Source of the DNA: Calcarisporiella thermophila CBS 279.70
Lineage: Eukaryota > Calcarisporiellomycota
DNA length: 64,000 nt
Direction: 5' to 3'
Assembly: GCF_041956535.1 (NCBI RefSeq)
Contig: NW_027192198.1
Coordinates: 698,811 to 762,810 of the forward strand
A program made the translations under genes and the position numbers. Shown one piece after another: positions 46,780 to 55,903 of this stretch. The stretch's first letter is position 1, and every line of letters starts with the position of its first letter. The notes below the pieces were generated by a model. The model saw nothing but the letters and a program-made list of their open reading frames with translations. It was not told the origin of the DNA and made no database searches.

Positions 46780-46930
46780 GCCACTCTAATAACACTTTCT
46801 TCAACCATTTGAACCACCTGCTTCAAAACTGTTCCATTTGTCGCTTTCTTCGTTCTATTGTTAATTCGGCTCCTATAACCCCTCAATATCCAGTTTGGCA
46901 CGGTTGATGATAGTCTCAATTGAAGACAGA
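46780..46930 (-). mobile_element. Diverged LINE-A remnant
   Basis: The stretch around 46869-46925 aligns by eye with 47612-47680 of the LINE-A copy (shared TTTGGCACGG and GATGAT(A/T)GTCTC). It is a decayed copy of the same element. The left limit may extend to about 46480, where tail-like sequence is visible. Confidence 0.5.
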
Positions 46931-47061
46931 GGCAATACTAGAGCAAGAGCCAGACACGACAGGACGGAGAGTTTGGAAAAGACAGAAAATACTGATAGAG
47001 AACATAGACGCGACAAGCAAGGCACAGAATTATTAGAGAATCCAAGCACGTTTTTTTGTGC

Positions 47062-47140
47062 TGGTGGGAGTTACGGGATTCGAAACCCGCACCATCTCGA
47101 TGGTACCGAAGAGCGGTTACCACTAAGCTACTCCACCCCC
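47062..47140 (-). mobile_element. tRNA-like SINE head related to SINE-A
   Basis: On the minus strand, an A-box-like TAGCTTAGTGG and a B-box-like GGTTTCGAATCC are spaced as in a tRNA. The region CTTCGGTACCATCGAGATGG, the following GCGGGTT and the CACCAGCAC end resemble the SINE-A head at 32755-32827. The B box has one extra T. The element's other end is not clear, and the stems are too imperfect to call a tRNA gene. Confidence 0.6.
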
Positions 47141-47163
47141 TATCCCGGAGGGAGTGGAAATGA

Positions 47164-48020
47164 TTTTTTTTTTGATCAATCAACGGAGTCTTTAATTAGT
47201 TTCTGTAGCTTACAAGAGTTTAATGATTACAATGAAAAAAGAAAGGGGGAATAAAGGGGTGGGGCTATATTTAGGTGGCAAGGTGGAAGTTAGATTTTGA
47301 CAATTTATGTTAGCCCAGAAAGGGAGAGAAGAGAGGAAGGCAAAGAAACGCAAGGGGGTAAGAACATAGAGAAGGTGATAAACGTGGAGTAAGGGAATAA
47401 AGGGTAGATTAGATGTATATAGTGATCGGGTATTTGGTGAAAGATATGAAGTAAAGAGGAGGAGAGGAGGTAAAGAGTGGATAGGGAGAGAGGAAGGGTT
47501 GCTTCGTCACTCCAGTTTTAGTTTTGCTCTATCCTAACTTTCTATTACCGCTCCCTGACTGCACCACCTTCTTCGGAATAACTCTATCTCTCATCTTATT
47601 CGTGCCTTTATCAGTTCACCTCCCATAGCCTCCTCGATGTCCATTTTGGCACGGAGGATGATTGTCTCGGGTGATGCTCGAGTGCATTCGAAATGGTAGG
47701 CAATTCGGTCCCGATGAATTTGCCATAATACCGAATCAAAGACGATTTGAGCCGCGTGTTTTATGTCCTCGGGGCTTCTGGTAGGTCGCCAAGTACGAGA
47801 TTTCTGGGATCCAGCACCTGAGTGTTTAGGGGACCTGAGATGGTGTGGATACACCTCTCCGCCCAATGCCACACTGACGTGAGTTCGGGGCATTCGAAGA
47901 AGGTGTGACGGATGGGGTCCTCGGAGCGTTACAGCGGGTATATTTCGTGTCATGGCCGGACGGGATCCGGTGCTTTCCACCAAAGATGGCCGTAATCCTT
48001 CGTGTCATGGCCGGGGCTTT
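47164..48020 (-). mobile_element. LINE-A copy with degenerate reverse-transcriptase C-terminus
   Basis: Poly-T at 47164 (poly-A tail of a minus-strand element) is followed by the same GATCAATCAACGGAG tail as at 31699. Further right, minus-strand frames contain SEDPIRHTFFECPELTSVWHW-like sequence, split here only by frame changes. This is the His/Cys zinc-binding end (zf-RVT type) found after the reverse transcriptase of fungal LINEs. It is 5'-truncated and frameshifted, hence inactive. The element ends about 60 bp upstream of a tRNA-Ala gene. Confidence 0.75.
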
Positions 48021-48078
48021 CGAGAAATTTTCGAAAAAAAGGAATTATATCCTATTCCTAAAAAAGGAAATCAAGATC

Positions 48079-48151
48079 GGGGAATTAGCTCAAATGGTAG
48101 AGCGCTCGCTTAGCATGCGAGAGGCACGGGGATCGATACCCCGATTCTCCA
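48079..48151 (+). tRNA. tRNA-Ala (AGC), copy 2
   Basis: Identical 73-nt sequence to the copies at 32911 and 52172, with G3-U70 and anticodon AGC, followed by a T-rich terminator. Its upstream bases AAATCAAGATC closely match those before copy 3 (AAATCAGGATT), but no LTR sits there, so it resembles an unoccupied target. Confidence 0.97.
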
Positions 48152-48519
48152 TTTTTATTTTCATGGATGTCATTTTAGAGTTTCAGGTAGTCTGATGGGC
48201 TTTTAATTCTAAAAAACGGCTTAATATATACATTATTTATATTTTCAATGATAGTGACATCAAAGATATATGTGATAATGAAATGAGTATATTATAATTC
48301 TGTATCATGTGAATGATGGTAAAGATAAGTATAAGGATACCATGACGTAACAAATGAATTAAAATTTCAAAAATGAAAAAAAAAGAGCAGAGGAAAAAGA
48401 GGAAAAAAGGAGATTATTGTATCCTATCAAGGTCAGCGACTCTCGAACAGTTTCTTATGATAGAAGGAAGTGAAGTTAGGATATATTTATAATACAATTA
48501 TACTCTAATTTCACCACCT
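48152..48519. other. Spacer after tRNA-Ala copy 2
   Basis: AT-rich, about 370 bp. The left end of the following LTR may lie inside it, but no clear TG-starting terminus is visible. Confidence 0.4.
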
Positions 48520-48751
48520 ACGAAACTAGTTACTTCTTGTTCACTTCTTCTAACAAAGACTAAGATATGAAGGCTATATATACACTTAAAATAGCTAAGT
48601 TACGTAAAGCAAGACACAGAAAATATAATCCGAAGGCTGAACCAAAGTCTTGCTACGGAATATTAAATTGTAACAAACCAATGTTCGAAAAACGGCTACT
48701 ATTTGCATATTTACCCTAACTTACAACATATCCCTTCTCTAGCACACGACA
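48520..48751. mobile_element. LTR family 2 copy B (left end unclear)
   Basis: Matches family 2 copy A through ACACAGAAAATATAATCCGA and the end CCCTTCTCTAGCACACGACA. The left boundary is decayed. It is followed directly by a gag-like frame. Confidence 0.7.
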
Positions 48752-49083
48752 CAGTTGAAGAGAGTGGAGCGGGGAGACTCGATCATGGAATATATTACAA
48801 GTTCCAGGGATATTCACGTCGACTTCGTTTGTCGGAGGACGAGGTAGTCTATCGGTTTATCGATGGTCTAAAGCTTCATTGTCACATTGCAGTTCGGCTA
48901 AGATATCCCGAAACTTTGGAGGAGATAGTGGCAATTGCATCCAGGCATGAGACGGCTACAGCGCCAATCCATATATCAGCTCTTCGGGGAACGGCATCCA
49001 GGAAGGGATATGATAATGTTAGTGAGGATCCAATGGATCTGTCGACAATTAATGACAACAAGAAAAGCGGAAAACTCGAATAG
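48752..49083 (+). pseudogene. Ty3/gypsy-type gag fragment
   Basis: An open frame after LTR family 2 encodes YYKFQGYSRRLRLSEDEV, FIDGLKLHCHIAVRLRYP, ETLEEIVAIASRHE and, near the end, PMDLSTI. These are typical of gag capsid regions of fungal Ty3/gypsy elements. It lacks a start, the front of gag, a CCHC knuckle and any pol region. The LTR passes straight into mid-gag with no primer-binding site, so an internal deletion has removed the element's front. Confidence 0.75.
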
Positions 49084-49473
49084 TGAGCCGGCTAGTTGCC
49101 AGGAATTGGCAAGGGAAAAAGCCAAAGATTTCTCTGATAATCATTTTATTCTTTAAGATATGGTGTGATAGATACTTTTGTGGGGTGATCAGTATACTTA
49201 ATATCATACGATTAACATATTTATCCAGAATCACCTTATATTCATATATATTACATACTTGTGATACATTATCTTTAGTATAAAAAGGAGAATACCTTTA
49301 ACTAGAATAAAGTGTGCTATTTTGGTATTGAGATAGAACCGGATTACTTTACAATCCACTTTGTGTCGTTTATTAGTCTTCTGAAGTGTTTAAGGAAGGA
49401 CAATCAAGAGCCTAGGGATAACTAGAGGATTGTCGAGATATACCTTATTAGACATATATTCGACGCAACAAAT
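49084..49473. other. AT-rich spacer, possibly transposon-derived
   Basis: About 390 bp between the gag fragment and an LTR. It ends in GCAACA just before the AAAT target duplication, which may be the end of a further, older LTR. No coding region is seen. Confidence 0.4.
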
Positions 49474-49758
49474 TGTTACGGGCGAAAGAAGATTTGTGTG
49501 GAGGGGTGTCCGGATCTTGATAAAATAAGAAAATTTATCTTTATAGTTCAGAGAATCGGTATAGAACATTGAAATAAACCGAGGGGTTTAAATAAGTCAA
49601 GAAAAGCTATACGTAAAATTAAGAGAAATAACGAAATCGAGAGCATATTAAGGTTGTCGAAATCCTTGTTATACATGTCGTGCTATCACGCTATTTTCGT
49701 CATGATACTCGCGAATATTGCACCTTCAGCTTACGCTACACTCGTGCTACACTCTCGA

Positions 49759-50624
49759 TTTTTTTTTGTTTCTCTAAGGACGCGGGAACTTGCGTCCTGT
49801 GGTTTATTTAATATATGTTACGAATGTGAGATGTGCTTCCAAACAAGTATTAGAAAAACATGGGATATAATTTAAAGAGTTCCATGCTTGGCAATGTCGG
49901 GTTAAGTGTTCTTTGCTTCCTCGAAGTCGAAGGCTACTTCTTGGGTGTCATTGATCTGGATTAGCGAGCTCTTTCCCCATTTTTGCTTGAACCCTTCTTC
50001 GTCTTTTTTCCTCTGTGCCTGTATCCATTGTCCTTTGATTGCTATGAGAAGATCTGATAAAAAGATACACTTGAATGCGATGTCCTCGTGTTCTTGGTTG
50101 TCCATTACAATTGCAATCCTGGTCTTATGTATACTCCACACCATGATGTCGTGTAACAACATGGAGACTTGTTGAACTTTGCCCCGCGTCTCCTCGTGGA
50201 ATCCAAAGAGTTTCTAGTACTTATGCATGCTTGTCCAGGGCTTATCGAGGATCTTTTGATGGAGCCTGTTAAACCACCTCCACAGATCTCCAATTCTCGC
50301 ACATTCAAAGAAGGATTGTTCTATCGTCTCTGTCTCTTCTCGTCGGCATCTCTTGCAGTTGGGGCTAGAGTGGTCGAAGTGTTGGGCAATTCTTGCTGTT
50401 ATTAACTTATGTTGAAGGAGATGCCATCGAAGGACCTTTTGCTTTGGTTCGCTTGGGCGTCTTGGCCAGCTCTTCCAGGCTCTTCTCCGCGCTCCTTCAT
50501 CTGAGGCAATGTGCGCCCATTCTCTAGTTACCGCAACTGGATCTGGTGATATCTGGTATAATCTGCCGAACTTGATAGAGTAGAGCTTGATATTGACACC
50601 TGCTATTTTCAAGTTCTGGGTGGG
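49759..50624 (-). mobile_element. 5'-truncated LINE (LINE-B) with zf-RVT end
   Basis: A minus-strand frame (50612-50214) reads ...VLRWHLLQHKLITARIAQHF, then CKRCRREETETIEQSFFEC and WRWF, a C-x2-C...H/Q...C zinc-binding tail as after LINE reverse transcriptases. A poly-A tail lies at the left end (poly-T at 49759). Duplications GTGCTACACTCTCGA at 49744-49758 and GTGCTACACTCTCAA at 50625-50639 flank it. The reverse transcriptase core is absent. Confidence 0.75.
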
Positions 50625-50640
50625 GTGCTACACTCTCAAG

Positions 50641-50956
50641 TTTTTTTTTTTTGAGATTAAAGGATCTTTTATTGAAAAGTCCCCTATAAAGTTAAATGAA
50701 AGGATTTGCACGCTATTTCTAACGCTCAACCATTGCTTACATGTATTTCTTCTGACAAGTCACTATATTAAACGTATTTCTTTTTTTTCCTGAGGACGAT
50801 CAATATCAAATTATTAAGAACGAAGTAGCTTATAGCTCGATTTTTAGAGTATGTCCCGGACCCATCTCTAGTACAGGTGCCGTCGCCGGGAATCGAACCC
50901 AGCACACATTGGTTAAGCCCCGGGACTCTTAACTACTGTGCCATCCAGGGACGGCG
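50641..50956 (-). mobile_element. tRNA-derived SINE (SINE-B)
   Basis: 316 bp with poly-T at the left end and a tRNA-like head at the right (50877-50955) on the minus strand. The head's ends GCCGTC and GACGGC pair perfectly, the T arm is CTGGG-TTCGATT-CCCGG, and the B box is GGTTCGATTCC. Flanks are GTGCTACACTCTCAAG (50625-50640) and GTGCTACACTCTCGAG (50957-50972). Its head and tail differ from SINE-A, so it is a second family. Confidence 0.8.
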
Positions 50957-51049
50957 GTGCTACACTCTCGAGTGACTTGGTTACTAACCTAACCTAAGAC
51001 TGTCAATGTGACTTGCCCGTACCAAAAACCAATTTTCTCTCAACAAAAT

Positions 51050-52160
51050 TGTTACAGGCAAAGGGAGATTTCGTGGAGAGCTGTGCGGATTCCTTAATAA
51101 TAAAAATAAGAGATTGGTGAGGAATATTAAAACAAAATAGAGGGGTTTAAATGGAATTAAGAGATAAAGGAAATAGCTCAACTGGTGTTCAAGGATAAAT
51201 AAAGATAAACCAACAAAATAGCAATCAACCTCAACAAAGTAACCATGAGGGAGCATAAGAGTAACCACGAGGGCGGCGAGTAACCACGAGGGGTCGGCAA
51301 CGTAGCGGTAAACAATTCTATTGGCTGCTCCACTTAAAAGATATCGCGCTTCCTGAATGCCTATTNNNNNNNNNNNNNNNNNNNNNNNNNNNNNNNNNNN
51401 NNNNNNNNNNNNNNNNNNNNNNNNNNNNNNNNNNNNNNNNNNNNNNNNNNNNNNNNNNNNNNNNNNNNNNNNNNNNNNNNNNNNNNNNNNNNNNNNNNNN
51501 NNNNNNNNNNNNNNNNNNNNNNNNNNNNNNNNNNNNNNNNNNNNNNNNNNNNNNNNNNNNNNNNNNNNNNNNNNNNNNNNNNNNNNNNNNNNNNNNNNNN
51601 NNNNNNNNNNNNNNNNNNNNNNNNNNNNNNNNNNNNNNNNNNNNNNNNNNNNNNNNNNNNNNNNNNNNNNNNNNNNNNNNNNNNNNNNNNNNNNNNNNNN
51701 NNNNNNNNNNNNNNNNNNNNNNNNNNNNNNNNNNNNNNNNNNNNNNNNNNNNNNNNNNNNNNNNNNNNNNNNNNNNNNNNNNNNNNNNNNNNNNNNNNNN
51801 NNNNNNNNNNNNNNNNNNNNNNNNNNNNNNNNNNNNNNNNNNNNNNNNNNNNNNNNNNNNNNNNNNNNNNNNNNNNNNNNNNNNNNNNNNNNNNNNNNNN
51901 NNNNNNNNNNNNNNNNNNNNNNNNNNNNNNNNNNNNNNNNNNNNNNNNNNNNNNNNNNNNNNNNNNNNNNNNNNNNNNNNNNNNNNNNNNNNNNNNNNNN
52001 NNNNNNNNNNNNNNNNNNNNNNNNNNNNNNNNNNNNNNNNNNNNNNNNNNNNNNNNNNNNNNNNNNNNNNNNNNNNNNNNNNNNNNNNNTCCCCGCTTCC
52101 TGAATGCCTATGTGACTGCCTCTGTGACTTCCCCGTACAAAAACCAATTATCTCGTAACA
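51050..52160. mobile_element. LTR family 1 copy C, directly upstream of tRNA-Ala
   Basis: TGTTAC...GTAACA, nearly identical to copy A and therefore young. It is flanked by AAAT at 51046-51049 and 52161-52164. Its right end is 11 bp from the tRNA-Ala gene at 52172. A 724-base gap interrupts it and is itself bounded by an 18-bp repeat, so the gap hides a nested insertion. Confidence 0.85.
51366..52089. other. Assembly gap (724 N)
   Basis: Unknown bases inside LTR family 1 copy C. The repeat CGCTTCCTGAATGCCTAT lies on both sides (51347-51364 and 52094-52111). Confidence 1.
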
Positions 52161-52171
52161 AAATCAGGATT

Positions 52172-52244
52172 GGGGAATTAGCTCAAATGGTAGAGCGCTC
52201 GCTTAGCATGCGAGAGGCACGGGGATCGATACCCCGATTCTCCA
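52172..52244 (+). tRNA. tRNA-Ala (AGC), copy 3
   Basis: Same 73-nt alanine tRNA as the other two copies, intact cloverleaf, G3-U70, followed by TTTTTT. LTR family 1 copy C ends 11 bp upstream. Confidence 0.97.
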
Positions 52245-52648
52245 TTTTTTCATAAGATTAGTGTCTTTTTTTTTTCGCTTTGAGAATTATATTCATTTTA
52301 TCTTTTTTCAAACTTAGGTAAGGGCCCCAAAGTGGATATTGGATGATGATGATATGAAATCGTAATCCTCGGGTAGTGGACTCAAGCTATCATTCAATTC
52401 GATATGCATATGAAGAATTTGGACCTAGATTAAGAGTATTAGAGAGGTACTCTAGGCATCAACCCAGCAATTGATTATGACCTATTAATGGACAGCTATA
52501 TAGGTTAGGAGTAGGATTAATTGACGTAGCGGGTGTGTATTGTAGTGAATATTTCTCTCTTTTGAGTTTTGAAAATGAAGAAAACAATCTAAGAACAGTA
52601 AGTTTATTTTATATTCTTTGAGAAAACAAATATAAACTTGAAATGCTA
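52245..52648. other. Intergenic, about 400 bp
   Basis: AT-rich spacer between tRNA-Ala copy 3 and the 3' end of RIB4. No features are seen. Confidence 0.5.
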
Positions 52649-53284
52649 TTACAATTTCCTTTCTTTAAGCAGAGCCATCTCAACAGCGGCAGCGCCCCAA
52701 TCCTCCCCGTGATTATGGCCTTTGTTTGCTCCGGAACCCAATCCTGCGCGCTCAAGAGCCTGCTCATCACTCAAGCACGTCAAAACGCCGAAAATCACTG
52801 GTACACCAGTATCAAGTTGCACTCGCATAATGCCCTGCGTTACCGCCTCACAGATGTATTCGAAATGCATAGTTCCTCCTTTGATAAGGACACCAATGCA
52901 AATAACTGCGTCAAAAGCTTGTGTTCGCGCTTGTGGATCGCGCTGAGAAGAAGGCTTATTAATTGGTTTAGATTCAGTGGTGGGATCATCGAGAAGTGAT
53001 GCTTCAGAGGTAAGAAGATCGTTGGCATTCGCAGCGGCTTGAATTTGGCTAGCGGCGATTAGGCGATGCGCGCCAAATGGAAGCTCGTAGGAACCTGGGA
53101 CAGACTGAACAACAATATTCTCCGGGCGCACCTTGAATTTGCCGGTCATAGTTTCAATTGCACCCTTTACAAGATTGTCAACAATGGTAGCGTTCCATCG
53201 AGAATGAACAATTAAAATACGGAGGTTAGAACCATCCAATGAAGTTGAGAGAGGATTGAGTCCCTTGGAGAATTCAGTGGCCAT
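52649..53284 (-). CDS. RIB4: 6,7-dimethyl-8-ribityllumazine synthase
   Basis: A single exon encodes 211 residues from the ATG at 53284. It condenses 5-amino-6-ribitylaminouracil with dihydroxybutanone phosphate in riboflavin synthesis. Motifs are LRILIVHSRWNATIVDNLVKGA, VPGSYELPFGAHRL, AVICIGVLIKGGTMHFEYI (catalytic His in MHFEY), GVPVIFGVLTCLSDEQALERAG and WGAAAVEMALL. An insertion of about 40 polar residues (roughly 80-115, with SKPINKPSSQRDPQ) lies between two core segments, making it longer than bacterial homologues. Similar loops occur in some fungal enzymes. Confidence 0.95.
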   Translation of the reverse strand: MATEFSKGLNPLSTSLDGSNLRILIVHSRWNATIVDNLVKGAIETMTGKFKVRPENIVVQSVPGSYELPFGAHRLIAASQIQAAANANDLLTSEASLLDDPTTESKPINKPSSQRDPQARTQAFDAVICIGVLIKGGTMHFEYICEAVTQGIMRVQLDTGVPVIFGVLTCLSDEQALERAGLGSGANKGHNHGEDWGAAAVEMALLKERKL

Positions 53285-53950
53285 ATTATGCGGTAGAAAA
53301 TGTAAAGGATTGTAGTAGACGAATTTTTTTACTAGGTGTTGTAAATACGTGTCACAACTCGAGATTTCCAAAAAAAAAATTAGGCAAATCCTTGTCAGAT
53401 ATCTGGTCAAAAGAGTAACGAGAGTAGGAAATTCAACCTGTCTTAAGGATAATCTATGAGTTATGTGTGCCAACACTCTATAACGTAAAGTATCACCTTC
53501 TACATAAAAAAGCTAAGTATACTTGGACAAATGGCATATACCAGAGTATATCCACACTTCGATCTATTTTGATTATGAGGAGTATCGACGTATGAGAGTG
53601 CACACAAACTGAAAACTGTAAGCACAAGCTATGAAGAGAATGTTATATAGGATAGCTCCGGAAATAGGACTCTAGTGAAGTCCGCTTTTAAAAAAACCAA
53701 GTAAAATATAAGCATTCAGACATTTCTAATCCTCAAATTATAAGTCCAAGTTGCAATGTTCCTCACGATCCACTTCATTTCAGAAACAGTAGGAGCATTA
53801 AAATGTAACCTTTTGTATCCTTGAACATCCAGTTTAAGAGAGCAAATTCGGTACAGCCAAAAACAGTGACATAAATTTCTATAGCCAATCATATTTTGGT
53901 ACGCGCTTATTCGCTATTATAAGGCAACTTGATACTTCATATTCAGTTCA
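53285..53950. other. Divergent promoter region RIB4 / PTPA
   Basis: 666 bp between two gene starts, AT-rich. A TATTATAAGG-like element lies about 35 bp before the PTPA ATG. No other features are seen. Confidence 0.5.
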
Positions 53951-55355
53951 ATGAAGGATCAACCAACAATGACTTTTGTTGTGCCTCGTCGAAAGATTGT
54001 GACCAAGGAAGATTTAGAGCGCTTCCATGAATCGTCTGCATATAACGAATTTGTCAAGTTTATCGAAAATCTAAATGAATCAGTTAAAAGCGTCAAAATC
54101 AGCTACCAATGCCATGAATCCGAAGTTAGTATTTTTCTGTATGCAGTTTTCGCAATCATATTAATCTTGTCCTATATTCCATAGATAATCACAAAATTAC
54201 TCAATCTCCTTGAATCTATACATCAAATTTGCCGCGATATCCCTCCTGTTGAGAATTCCAAGAGTCGATTTGGAAATCCTGCCTTCCGCGATTTCTACGA
54301 CAGAGTAGCTGAAGTAAGTGATATTCTAAATAAACTAAAATATACAGTTCGAAAAATATAATCATGTGCTTCCCGCAAAAAGAATGCCCCTCAGCTGTTG
54401 CAGTCATTGTTGGATCAGTCGGCAATTATAGAACTGTCAAAGTACCTCATAGAGAGCTGGGGAAACAGGACGCGTATTGATTACGGCACAGGACATGAAG
54501 CAAATTTCATTGCATTTCTGTAAGCAGTACTTAACTTGAATTTCTTGTAACATTCTTATCTAATGCATTCTTAAGGTTTTGTATAGAAAAGCTTGGGTTG
54601 ATCGGGGAAAGCGACTACCAGGCATTAGTGCTACGTGTATTCGTCAAGTAAATCAACCTATGGAATCCATTTTTATCTGGACTAGAATATTTATACTTCT
54701 TATATCTTTAATTCAAGATATATCGATGTGATGCGCGCGCTACAATTTTCATATTGGCTGGAGCCAGCTGGGTCGCACGGTGTATGGGGTCTTGATGATT
54801 ATCATTTTCTCCCGTTCCTTTTTGGTTCAGCTCAATTAATAGGCCACAAATACATGCGTCCGAAATCAATCCATGATAAAGAGATAGTTGATGAATTTTC
54901 TAAGGATTATATGTACCTTGCTTGTATCAAATTCATAAATTCCGTAAGTTTTATTATTCTCACGGAATAGTATGGATATTTTTTTCATACGGTATATTAT
55001 TGCGTAGGTTAAAACTGCATCTCTTCGATGGCATTCACCCATGCTTGATGACATTAGTGGTGTTAAAACATGGGAAAAGGTCAACCAAGGCATGATTAAA
55101 ATGTATAAAGCTGAGGTGCTTGGAAAGTTGCCAATCATGCAACATTTCATGTTTGGGAGTTTGATCCCGTTTGAGGCCAGCAGTTCACTATCCGATGAAG
55201 ATGAGAATTCCAACTCAATCACAGAAGATGAGCATGGCCATGTGCATGTATATGCAATGGGACAGGAGTTTCCAGAGTGCTGTGGTATCAAGATGCCAAG
55301 CGCAATTGCCGCAAATCCAGATCAAAGGATTGCAAAGAGGCTTCCTTTTGATTGA
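53951..55355 (+). CDS. Protein phosphatase 2A activator (PTPA/Rrd)
   Basis: Six exons (53951-54124, 54185-54313, 54383-54519, 54576-54647, 54718-54943, 55008-55355) encode 361 residues. PTPA is a prolyl isomerase-like activator needed for assembly of active PP2A-type phosphatases. Diagnostic segments are [82 protein letters not shown], and [20 protein letters not shown], in family order. The C-terminus is extended by an acidic loop ([19 protein letters not shown]) before [17 protein letters not shown] do not separate the Rrd1 and Rrd2 subtypes. Confidence 0.95.
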
Positions 55356-55903
55356 TATACTATCAGTATATACTACTTTTTGTGATTCAAGCACACCACA
55401 CATTTTTTCTGATTTACTGTAAGTAATCTTTACTTAACCTATACCTCTCGGTTAAAAAGTACAATCTAGATTACAATTTCAAACTCAAATTCATGTAGTT
55501 TCAATATTTCAAAATAAACTTCTAAATTAACACATAATAATTGACAAGACATTTGTTAGAATTTCTTGAGGCCGCATATTTTTAGCGGCCTTCAAAGTAT
55601 GAATCTTAAATTTCCAATTCGTGATTTCGTGTCTTAAGATATACAGAGCTGAATTTGGACACTTTTACTTGTAGAATATCTTAATATTAAATGAGACATT
55701 TTTCCTTTCTATCGCTGGAGAGAGCATTGAACGCACAAGATATATCATAAAAATAATGTCGTTCAAATAAAGCTCCTCCGACAAATTTCAGCTATCAAAC
55801 GCGTTTTAAAATCATAAGAGTAGTCACAAGTGACGTTATCTTAATAACCTATTCTTATCACTTTTTTTCTCTTGATGTAATAGCAAGAGTAAAGTGGAAC
55901 ATT
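55356..55903. other. Intergenic, 548 bp
   Basis: AT-rich spacer between the plus-strand PTPA and ATG6 genes. Nothing is recognised. Confidence 0.5.

Larger units (their letters stand above)
49474..51045. mobile_element. LTR family 1 copy B (old), with nested LINE and SINE
   Basis: Starts TGTTACGGGC and ends CAACA after a CCCGTACCAAAAACCAATTT stretch, both diverged versions of the copy A and C termini. It is flanked by AAAT at 49470-49473 and AAAT at 51046-51049. Inside it a LINE (49759-50624) and a SINE (50641-50956) inserted one after the other at the same short sequence. Confidence 0.75.

Noticed and set aside
47062-47140. Functional tRNA gene on the minus strand
   Set aside because: The acceptor stem is imperfect and the B box has an extra base. 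It resembles the SINE-A head rather than a working tRNA.
46895-47254. Plus-strand 119-codon frame
   Set aside because: It runs through a LINE remnant, a SINE head and a LINE tail, so it is not a gene.
50877-50955. Functional tRNA gene on the minus strand
   Set aside because: Although the end stem pairs well, it is the head of a 316-bp poly-A-tailed unit with target duplications, so it is called a SINE.
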